From Podaxis mareebaensis (lineage: Eukaryota; Basidiomycota; Agaricomycetes; Agaricales; Agaricaceae), in NCBI GenBank assembly GCA_018524725.1, contig JAEUWP010000373.1, positions 50,223 to 114,222 on the forward strand: 64,000 bases of DNA, read 5' to 3'. The position numbers were made by a program, and so were the translations under genes. The notes under the pieces were generated by a model. That model was given only the letters and a program-made list of their open reading frames with translations, made no database searches and had not been told where the DNA came from. Positions 33,843 through 47,797 of the stretch are shown piece after piece. How positions within the stretch are numbered: position 1 is the stretch's first letter; every line of letters starts with the position of its first letter.

Positions 33843-34235
33843 ATGAGATTCACACCAAGTATAGTCGCTGCGGCTATCGCCTTGTTCGGCATTAGTGTCG
33901 TCCTTGGAAGTCCCTCCCCTCAGGAGGCAGACGTCCACGCGGGGGATGAAAGCCCAGGCATCTGTCTGAGGGCTTGCTTCAACGACAGAATCGATTGTCC
34001 TGAAGGTTGGAACGCACAGCAGATGGGTGACTGTTGGACTTGCTGCCGTGCAATTTATTCAGAGCCGGGTCCGGACGCTAGTACAGGTACGAATAACGGT
34101 GCTGGCTCCGGTGCTCCTGCTGGGGGGGTAGCACCTAGCGTAGGTGCTAGTGGTGGTGGAGGAACCAACACTGGTGCTGCTGCTGGGGTAACTGCTGGTG
34201 TGGCCGGTGTGGGAGGTTCCGGTGCGACGAGTTGA
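33843..34235 (+). CDS. Small secreted cysteine-rich protein (CWTCC family), tandem copy 2
   Basis: 130 residues. Signal peptide MRFTPSIVAAAIALFGISVV, cleavage likely after VVLG or nearby; core CLRAC..DC..GWNAQQMGDCWTCC with spacing C-x3-C-x6-C-x11-C-x2-C-C; then a tail of about 60 residues rich in Gly, Ala, Ser and Thr (NNGAGSGAPAGG). The core and signal peptide match copy 3 (35250) most closely, while the tail differs in sequence and length from both neighbours. The ATG immediately follows a CACAG splice acceptor. Function unknown. Confidence 0.75.
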   Translation: MRFTPSIVAAAIALFGISVVLGSPSPQEADVHAGDESPGICLRACFNDRIDCPEGWNAQQMGDCWTCCRAIYSEPGPDASTGTNNGAGSGAPAGGVAPSVGASGGGGTNTGAAAGVTAGVAGVGGSGATS

Positions 34236-35061
34236 AGGTCGGAGTAATGGGAGGAACCCCGGGTTTCCGCAGAGTAAAATCAAGTAGTATTCATAGGTTT
34301 CAATGAAGACACACGCTCAGTCACTACAATCGGAGAGTGTCCTGGTTTAAGCATTTTAAGAAGACCATCTCAATTTATAGTAGTAAGTGACAGCTAAGAG
34401 ACAATCCAATTGGCGGTATAACAAATGATTATACCTCAGAGGCTTTGAACAGTCAAAGACTTCAAATGCTATGTATGAGGGCCAGGAAGCTTGAATAGCT
34501 TCATGATAAAATTTGCTGACTAGTTCCTCCGAGGTGTTCAGGGGGGATGAATTTACCACTTTGTAGTACCAGTGAGAATTTTGCTTTCTCTTCCCTGTAG
34601 CTTCTAGTCGCCGTAGCCTGAATATGAATTAGAAGATATGTAAACTGCCTGACACATTTCGGACAGAGTACAGCGAATACCCTGAGAAAGATATTCTCAC
34701 TTGTAGGAGCCCCGACACCTAGATAGGGTTACAACCTTCCCTTTCATCACGTCGGCCTTTGCGGGCAACTCAAAGTGTTACTGTCTTAATAATTCTGACC
34801 GGCAGCTCTGCTGTGTATCATATACTCATAGCTCACTAACTCATCCTGTCCATTGTTAAACAGGCCGCGGAAAAACAAGAGCGCGAAACCTTGTGTACCC
34901 CAGCCTTCTACGGCATCAGGAGCCCTGATTCTCCGATAATCAGGGCCATACCACAGTGCCAACATCCCATCTCTCATAACGAGAGGGTCTTTAAAGAAAA
35001 CCAAAAAAAAAAACGCCGTAATTCCTATTCCCTGATTATGCTGGAAGGCCTGGTGCAAAGG
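34236..35061. other. Intergenic within the tandem array
   Basis: Its 3' half (from about 34860) is a shortened copy of the upstream unit before the other two genes: GAGGCCGCG, CATCTCTCAT-A, GGGTCTTTAAAG and GCTGGAAGGCCTGGTGCAAAGG. Frames here are unsupported. Confidence 0.45.
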
Positions 35062-35249
35062 TATAAAAGACAATCAAACTTCTCTGGCATTCCTCCAGAA
35101 GTATCTCCGCGCAGTCTTTTGTGAGTTCATATTCTCTCAAACCGACCAAGATCACTGCTCACAGTTTTTCTCTTCTGTCGGAATCACTAAAATCAAATAT
35201 ATCATTTATTCGCCTCGTTCATCTCCGAAACCTATAAAAACTTCCGGAG
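35062..35249 (+). promoter_or_regulatory. TATA box and 5'UTR, CWTCC tandem gene 3
   Basis: TATAAAAG at 35062-35069, leader CTCCAGAAGTATCTCC, CAGTCTTTT|GTGAGT donor. Compared with copy 2, the first acceptor (CAG) reads TCG and the second donor (GGTATACT) reads AATATATC, so 5'UTR splicing of this copy has probably changed. Confidence 0.5.
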
Positions 35250-35594
35250 ATGAGAGTCACACCGAGCACAGTGGCTGCCGTGATCGCTTTATTCGGCATT
35301 AGTGTCACCCTTGGAAGCCCTACCCCTCGGTACACCTCCGCGCAGGCGACCGACAAGCTGGGCGTTTGTTTGAGGATTTGCTCCAGCGAACAAAGCAACT
35401 GTCCGGACGGGTGGAATGCGCAACAGTTGGGTGAATGTTGGACTTGCTGCACTGACGTTTATTTAGATGGTACCAATGGAGGAGCTACCGCCGGTATCAC
35501 TGCACGTGGCGACGGTGATACTAGTGAAAGTAGTAGTGGTGCAAGTGGCACTGGTGAAGGTGATACTAGTGACAATGGTCCTAGTGAGGGTTGA
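35250..35594 (+). CDS. Small secreted cysteine-rich protein (CWTCC family), tandem copy 3
   Basis: 114 residues. Signal peptide MRVTPSTVAAVIALFGISVT, then a linker, core CLRIC..NC..GWNAQQLGECWTCC (C-x3-C-x6-C-x11-C-x2-C-C) and a shorter Gly/Ser/Thr/Asp tail (GDGDTSESSSGASGTGEGDT) with a tandem GDTS repeat. Very close to copy 2 up to the end of the cysteine core, then divergent. The 5'UTR has lost the splice sites seen in copies 1 and 2. Function unknown. Confidence 0.75.
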   Translation: MRVTPSTVAAVIALFGISVTLGSPTPRYTSAQATDKLGVCLRICSSEQSNCPDGWNAQQLGECWTCCTDVYLDGTNGGATAGITARGDGDTSESSSGASGTGEGDTSDNGPSEG

Positions 35595-36692
35595 AGGTTG
35601 GAGTATTTAGTCGTAGGTTCTGACAAGACGATACGTTTGATCAATAAGATGGAGAGAACTCGAGCTTGAGAGGATCATTTCGGGTTGCAATTAAGGACGA
35701 TGCCAATTGGGTATACCTGAGCGAACTGTTGTGCTCCAGACGGTTTTCTTGGCCAAAGTGCTCCGAGTGTTATGCAAGGTCGATGAGCTGAAAAACAAAG
35801 TATGGTTTCATGATAAACTTTGCCGAGCAATTCTTTTGAAGCGGTTAGGGAGTCTGATTCATTGTTTTGAGACCTTAGCCCAATGCCTGGGGAACGGCCA
35901 GACCCATTGCGAGGTTATCTTGTTCCTAGAAGCTTCGTCAATAACACTGACCCGGAACGCAGCATCGAGGCCGCAGGCCATATTAAGCACGGCATTCGTG
36001 AAGGGCTTTCATCTGTACGTCCCAATACTTATGTAACCTATGTATGCCGGTTTGATAGGTGAAGCATTCACCCAGTCGCAGTTATACAGCACCCGCGCTC
36101 CACCGCTTCCGAATACTCGGACCCAGAAACATCGGCGCTGAGCGCTGGGCGCCGAACATTCATATTTGCAGTGTTGTCGGAGTATACTTCACATTGGACG
36201 GCAGTTGATCTCTGTACTTGTATCTCCTACTTGTGCGAAGTCCTCCGCAAGCTTTCCATGGTGAGAGAACTCCAAAGCTATATAACTGGACTCCAACGCA
36301 CCTAATGTTTAGTGTGGTAAGGAAATGTGGACCCCCATTTGATATGGTTTGCCGCGACTTATTAGACTTTGGGGCGGGTCAGGCAATGCGTGAATGTGTC
36401 GTTGCGTTCCTCCGGCCAATCGTTACGTCCAGTCGAGGGCCTGGCAAGCGAATGGTACTGGAAAGCGATGCGGCAACTTGAATGAGGGTGGTCAAAAATC
36501 ATCATAATCATTAATCAAATGGAGCCCTGCTAGGGACGACCACGTGCGGCGTTGGAGACCCCTGGAACCTGTGCTACTGTAATGCCTGATATAACGCACT
36601 TTATACTCTTGACTACCCCCATCTTGCCCTCGTCCATGCTCGTCTTATAAACCTCGATACTTTATCACAATCAAGTATTTAGACCAGCCACA
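35595..36692. other. Intergenic between secreted-protein cluster and kinase
   Basis: Frames at 35707-36036 and 36218-36481 have no domains or splice context. A TATAAAC-like element near 36646 may serve the kinase. Nothing else seen. Confidence 0.4.
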
Positions 36693-38673
<1,981 letters not shown>

Positions 38674-39930
38674 CTTGCGCCCTTGTAATGGATCCGATGA
38701 ATGGTTTACAGAAGGACTTGTGTATTTATTTTGTTGGTAGTTCGGTACCTTATGATAATATAATTCAGGTAGATGTTCCATCGTCTATTACGGATACCCC
38801 AGCAAACCTATGTAGTTATATGCCTTGCTCTCTTCTTGAAAAGAAACTCCCATCGTACATTGCAATATCCTAAGTCTGGTTGATCTCCCCACTTGGCCAT
38901 TGTACGGGTATGAAACTCATACGATTACTCATAGAATCACGTGTATCCTTGTTCTTTCAGATAGAGGCCGCTTCCTCAGCGAGATCCCCGCCTCCCTGTT
39001 TGGTGCAATGGTATATCCCATTGGACCACTCATTCTTTGGCCTCCCGGCCTGCTCATCAGTCAACTCAACGTCATAACCCACAAGGATATGAGTAATTGT
39101 GGAGATCGGGCGCCGGCTAGCCGTGTAAACACCCATCCAACGCCCTCCTCCCAGGATTCCACTCACCAACGGTCGCGCAGAACCCCTTCATTCCCCTCGG
39201 TCATGAAAGTACGTTTGTAACTTGATGAATGACCCGACGCGAACGCTTAGTGGCGGTCTGTTATTGATTGTCTAGATTTTATAGTTTTTGATTCGTCCGT
39301 TTCCCTCCACTCAATCCGCTTCCCCATTTCCTTTGGCTAACTCGGTTTCGCCCCAAGAACCATGCGGAGTACAACGGGTTTTGTCCGTATATTGTACACA
39401 GACCATACATATTTTTTCGTATAAGTACTGCCTGCATCTATTTGCCTAACAATTCTTTTCCCCACCTCTCTCATTCTCGCCCTTTCATAACCAATCTAAT
39501 TCAAAAATCCCCCCTTCCTACTCGTACTACTCTTATCTAACTCTATATCCTATCAGGTTCAAGTCCCAACGTCAGATGGGTGCTGATGTGCTCGCATAAC
39601 CACCCCGTCATCCCCTCTTAACGATCGTCTTCAGTTCCGCCACCAAAGGGGGACTGTACGTTTGCGATTTCCTTTGGTGGTGCCCTTACTTCACACACAT
39701 TTCGAGTCAAGAATATCGTACATTCAGATAAACTAGAATTTGAGAAATAAGGACATAAACACTTTATCCAGCATATCAAGGACCCATGCAATATCGGAAC
39801 TCTATTGGGACTTGGTTATTGGGGAATAAACGTTATCATCTACTGAAGCTCAGGAGGGAGAGCATTGTAACTAGAGGAAGGAAGAAGTTTCGATCAAGCT
39901 ACAGCTCCCCGTTGTATAAAAAGAAGATAC
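38674..39930. other. Intergenic, convergent 3' flanks
   Basis: Between the ends of the kinase and the minus-strand laccase homolog. No gene, RNA or repeat recognised. Confidence 0.45.
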
Positions 39931-42263
39931 TCACGCAGGGCAGAGAGCTTCCCAAGCCTTGGATGGGTGGACAGCCGTCTTGACAGTGCTAGGATCAACA
40001 AGCATGACGGTGGCGAGACCAGCTTGCTTGTGCCAGAAGATGTGGCAGTGGAAGAACCAGGGTCCCGGGTTGTCAGTCCTGAAGCGGATGGTGGTACCAG
40101 ATCCTCCAACACCGACGGTCTATTGATGAATAAGTTTTTACACAAAAATGAGAAAAGGACGAGTCCGTACATCGCGGAGGATCGGGTCGATGGTATTGAG
40201 GTTAGGAGAGCTCATGGACTTGATGACTTGGAAGTTCATCTATTTTTAGTAGATATATCAACGTTTAACCTTCTTCCTATATTGCTCCGAAATGGAGAAC
40301 TCACGCCGTGGAGGTGAAGTGCTATTTTAAATTCGGTCATAGTGAGTTTCCAATCAAGATGGCCTGCTTGCTAAAGATAGACTTACGGTGAGCATCGTCA
40401 TCCTCACTATGTACGCATTAATCGAAGTTAGCATTGTCCGACGCGTTTGAACAAAGATGCACATACGTAGGAGGGAACGTAATCTCAATGGTCTTGTTGG
40501 CGGGGAGAATGAAGACGTTCTCAGTAGCGTTGAAGTCACCAGGTTGAGAAGCACCCTCTAAGACACGTTCGAGGGTTGGGACTTTCTCCGGCAAGTAGGA
40601 GACACCGTTGACATTCCAAATGGCTTTTCCAGCGATCTAGTAGTGCATTGTAAACATGGAGCTGAACGAGAAGCCAAGAGGGATACGCACGACTTCGAGG
40701 TCCAAAGAGATGGTCATATCGGGCTCGGAGACCTAAACATTCTAAGTCGACTAGCCGTACAAGTCACCTTTATTAATATGCTTACGGGAGTTGGGTTGAG
40801 GGGCTGGGGTATAGGGTCAGCGCAGTTCAACTCATACAATGGTTATGATCGCTTACGCGAAGGTCAGCTTCAACGAGAGCACCATCATCGGGACCAAGGG
40901 TCATCGGGCCAGTGGGATCAGCAGCGGGAGCACCTTGGTAGCGAATGATAGCACGTGAGAGGGTGGCGTTCTCTGCAAAGAGGTTTTGTGAACGAGATAC
41001 TGAGAGGAATAGGCAGATACTGACGATGCGGGTTGCGTTCTGGAGCACCACCGACGAAGGGTGCGTTGAACCAGTAGTTTCCAACGGGTTGATTTGCGTT
41101 GAGAACGACGGAATAACGCTGGCCAGCGAGCATCTCGATCTTCTTGACGGTGAGGGGCTTAGTGAGCTCGCCATCTGCCTCAATGATGGCTATAATGATG
41201 CATTTGAGCCAACTATGAAAGCCAGAAGGAAAGACCTCGAAACTCACTCAAATCGTGGTTGTCAATCGACACAGTGAAGACGTTGCGAGCGGACTCATTA
41301 ATGATGCGGAGACGGTAGCGTTTGCCCTTCACGACATTGATCACCGACCAGGGGACGGCAGGGCCACCATTGTAGCGGCCTGCGCCGTTCACAAGGCCGG
41401 AGTCGGAGACTGGGACGATACCAGTTGCTTCGTAGCCCGAGAGAAGAGGGATGGTAGAATTCTGCCACCAATCGGCGAGTTCGACGATCTAATTAGAAAA
41501 GTCAAAAGCTGCAGAGATGAGTTCAAGAGAATCGATCTTACGGTGGACTCATCGTCAACGTCGTAGAGGTTGCGGTGAGGATCCTCGGGATCATAAATAA
41601 TGAGAGGGCCGCGGAGACCCTAAGCAATACTTTGAGCAACGTAGACACATAGGAGATTGAGAGGAAGGGCTTACGTCGACGTATTGGACGCTAAGCTCAC
41701 TGTGATACCAGAAGGTACCAGTTTGAGAGCCAAGAGGCACGTTATAAGTGAAGCTGCCTCCAGGAGCGATGGGGCAAGCGTTGATGAATGGTTCAGCCTC
41801 GACATAAGCATCAGGGGTGCGGAAGAAAATGCCATCAAAGTTCTAAAAATGCATCAGGGTGCAATACGGAAAGTATAGGTGAATAGAGGCTTACCAAGGC
41901 AGTGCTGCGACGCATGGACGCGTCAGTCTGCATTAATTAGATGAGCTATAGAAACTGGACATGTGGGAGAAATTTGCCGACCAGTTTGTTGTTAACGGTG
42001 ACCTGGAGAGTCTGCCCTTTAACAGCAGTGATGGGTGCACCCGGAAACTTTCCGTTCGCAACAACCGTGCCTGTAGTCCATCAGCAATGAGCACTGGCTA
42101 TGAGCGAACGCGACGTACTCCTCTTGAAGCCATCGGGAGCGAGTTCCGCGTTGACAACGTCAATAGTGACCGCCTTGGTGGCGGAATCAGCTCTGGCCTC
42201 AACGGCAGCAGAGAGAGCGACCTTGAGAAGGGAAAGAAAGAGAGCTGAAGAGAACAACTTCAT
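39931..42263 (-). CDS. Laccase-like multicopper oxidase lacking part of the trinuclear copper site
   Basis: Fifteen exons on the minus strand, all closing in frame (from 42263-42119 to 40119-39931), 519 residues, the normal basidiomycete laccase length. Signal peptide [20 protein letters not shown]; three cupredoxin domains. Ligand motifs: L1, normally IHWHG, reads LNFDG (MRRSTALNFDG, near residue 90), so both histidines are lost. L2, normally WYHSH, reads WYHSE, losing one. L3 HPLHLHG and L4 [12 protein letters not shown] are intact. The type-1 ligands (His, Cys, His, axial Leu) are therefore present, while three of eight type-2/type-3 histidines are missing. The STQYC cysteine is also replaced (SVQYV). 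A normal laccase oxidises phenols and reduces O2 to water; this one should not bind a complete trinuclear cluster. Splicing and frame are intact, so it does not look like a simple pseudogene. Confidence 0.85.
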
Positions 42264-44971
42264 CTTTGTGCTTTAGCACCTGATGAGAGTCACCCTTGTA
42301 CCTTCGAGTTTTTATACTTCAACAACGAGCAGTACGTTGAACGCCATCGCTCTGAAGCGCGCGCTATTTTTGTCCGCCGTGGGTGTCGATCCAAGTACCA
42401 ATTGCTCTGCGTGAGTTGATGTTGACAGTGAATTACCCAATACCAGGTTCGCAGCCGGAATTTCGCTGAATGTGATAGGTCATGGCGTAGGCAAGAAGAT
42501 GTTGTACCATGAGGAACGACCAGGAACAGCAAATTGGAGTGAATTTAAACGCGCGATATTGGGGGAGCGTGAGCATCCAATCACTGATCAGTTGCTGTGC
42601 AACTACTTCAGGATGTCGCAATGGATGTCACGATGTGCCAAAAGGGGTTGATCTTCAGGAGCTCTAGCATTGTAAACGCAGTAGGCATGTCTGGGTGGAG
42701 CTAAACTATCAAACCAACCGTGCTGATTGGCTTGCCGGGCTCCCAACGGATGGAACAACAGGGTTAGATGGCAACGCCAACAGGAAAAGACGCATAAAAA
42801 GATAATTTTGGCACACTCCACACGAGAAGCGAGGCGAAAATCTGTGTCATCCGTGGGTGGACTATAGAAATGTGGAGAAAAATCGCCGATGGGAATGGAG
42901 AAGCGACTACGCCGCGGTCGCAGCTTGAGAGGGACGAGGGGTACGCGTCAATCCAGGACTTCCGACGTAAGCAAAGTCGGGTGGATTCGAAAAAGCAGGC
43001 CCTTGATGAACGACCGCTGAGCGCACTCATAACTATCAATTAACAATCCGCGTTATCCGGTCTATACTCTCTGTTTTTAGGCAGTGATATACAAAGATGA
43101 CGCGAATACTCACAGTTTCTATCACGCAATTAAGTATTCCTTATTAGATGTTGTGAGGGTGGGAAGCCAATGTGCGGTTCCGAGTTGTTCTGGTTCGAAA
43201 ATCAAACAGACACAAACAGTCGGCGTGTTCAACGTTCAACGTTCAGAGATTGGCATTCCTTGCACTCTCCCCCTTGCCTCAGACAGCAAACGGATCATCT
43301 ATATCGCACCATGCCACCGCGTAGCCGCACCTTTGTTCGTCTACTACCACGGATCAAACAGTATACAATAACTTACGAATGCCCCCCCTGAAGTGAAGCA
43401 CTAATCCTTGAAGTACCTTCCATTCAGAGTACCCGAGGATAGTTTAGGCTGTCTTCCTTTGCGACAATTTTAGGAGCTTGATTGGAATATCTTAGACGGT
43501 GCAGAGTCTGATTGTGCCTTGAGGTTAGGAATATCTTGATCGATGGCTCTTCTTGACGAAAATACACCACGCCGGTCTGAAGGTTTGGATATATTAGTGC
43601 AGGGATTGACACAGGCGGTTGTAAGGCATCTTCGGTGTATGAGATAGGTCCCCTACCGATTCGTAGTACCGCAGCGAGTCGATGTGGGGGCCAAGTCGCA
43701 ATTCCGGCACATAGAACGGCACGGTGCAGTAGTAAGTAAACAATTAAATAATGCTCAATCTCGGTGCAGACAGACGGGATTTTGTCGTTTAATGCCAGAA
43801 ATATAGGATAACACAGGAGCGGTAGTGCCCTACCTCCCGTCTAAGTTACTGCTTACGCAGGGCTGATCAGTCTGAGCTGTCTGGAGGAGATCAGGCTCCA
43901 GTCTCGTCAATAGCAGGCATGAAAGGCCCCTCCAAGACTTTTCGGTTCATATCCATGCACAGCCCTCAGTATCACAGCTCGCTTCGGGATTCGTCATTGT
44001 CAACTCCCCATTGCCGTGTGGAGAACGATGTCCAGCTACCCATGAACCCGTAGCCGAGCGGCGCCTCTCACTAAGCCTCAACCTGACTAGCGCCCACAGA
44101 TATTAATCACGTGCTCCGTCTATCCATACTGCAAGAGAATTATACTCTGTTCGGTCTTGATTTCCGCGACATCAACTCCTTTGAATCGGCTCCCCGCTCA
44201 GCCTTGTCCATATTCGTCCTCCCGTTTCCTCCTCAGGTAGTATAAATTTACCTGAATCCCCATATTCCGGAGACGATCGGTCTCGGCTAGCTTAGAATGG
44301 ACTGCAGCTTAATCGACAAAAATTAAAGAAAACTTTTCCGCACTGCTTGAGTATCTTCCCCTTTCAATTTCCATCATTTTTTTCAGAGTTTTGGTCTTAG
44401 AAGCGCAAATGATATAAGCAGCCGCCGAGAGCAAATGTGTCAATATGAGTGCTCCAACCTGACCACAAAGGGTATCGTACGAACGTATTGGTGTTCAGGT
44501 CAACTTCCTGTCAATTCCTCTGCGGTCGTCCAATTTCACCTGCCCATCGAGTGCTCAGTGGTGACATGTCTCTTCCCTATCCCCGTAATCTCAACTGGTG
44601 TCGGGGTCGAACTAGCGTCAACGGTGGAAAGAAATAATCATTGACGGGAATTGTGTTTGTCTAGTTCCACAACGACGTAAATACTAGGTGGAAGCAGGGC
44701 TACAGGTGACCTGTAACAGCCTCCTCATTTTGTCATACAACTCGCCCTTCAGCCTGTAAAAATAGAATACAGGCCAATGGGGCCGAGCACATTACATCCG
44801 AGCGAAGATGTCTACGATTGGCTCACAAACTGGGTGAAGGCGCTGGATTTTGTTGCAATGCCGCAACACATAAGAGCTGATTAGTACAGATGATGATTAA
44901 GTATTTAAGATGCACAGCATATGGAAATAAAACTTAGCGTAAATGAGCATCGGTATTCGTGGAAGAACAAA
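42264..44971. other. Long intergenic region upstream of the laccase homolog
   Basis: 2.7 kb with only scattered short frames on both strands and no domain support. The proximal part is the laccase-homolog promoter, with a TTTTTATAC-type TATA region near 42310. I see no further feature. Confidence 0.45.
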
Positions 44972-47229
<2,258 letters not shown>

Positions 47230-47797
47230 GCCTGGGTTCCACGAAACTTTGCGTCAGGGAGAAGTCGTGGGAAAGAGAACAAGACTGAACCAGCACAAAC
47301 GGCTTTTTATGAATTATACACCCACCCTAGGCATGATGAAACGTTACACAAGTCAATTCATGCCCCCGCATGGCACACCAAGCCCTGCCAAGCCTTTCGG
47401 CATCAAGCAAGGAACGAACTCGGTCCGAGGAAAATACGTTTCGCAACGTGGACTTGAGTTCAAAGTAGCCAATCAGTTGATGTAAGGTATCGATGTCCCG
47501 ATGCTCTTGGAGTCACCAGACAACCTGCCAGTTATTTTAGGTGCTGGCCTCGCTGGCGAACTGAATGCTGTCTTCAAGTGATCGAATTTATGTTCACCGA
47601 TTAAAATCCAAAGCAGTATCAAACCGATGTCCCTACAGACACCCTACCATACTAATATCGGGGGAATATTGGGAGAGAGTAACTATTTGCATTACCGGAA
47701 GAGTCTCCTACTTGATAGTCAAATTCAAGCCCAACCATATGTACACACTTTACACGCACACCTATAATGAGAAAGAGGAAGACGGTGACGGAGGGTT
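47230..47797. other. Intergenic
   Basis: Between the mannosidase start and the DUF6534 gene end, both on the minus strand; it should hold the mannosidase promoter. Small frames have no support. Confidence 0.45.

Noticed and set aside
39931..40406. Apparent loss of the type-1 histidine in the third copper motif of the laccase homolog
   Set aside because: A short 20-base exon (40387-40406) supplies the His and part of the Pro codon, so the motif is HPLHLHG and the type-1 site is intact.
43084..43391. 95-codon frame in the long intergenic region upstream of the laccase homolog
   Set aside because: No domain, signal peptide, splice context or paralog in the window.
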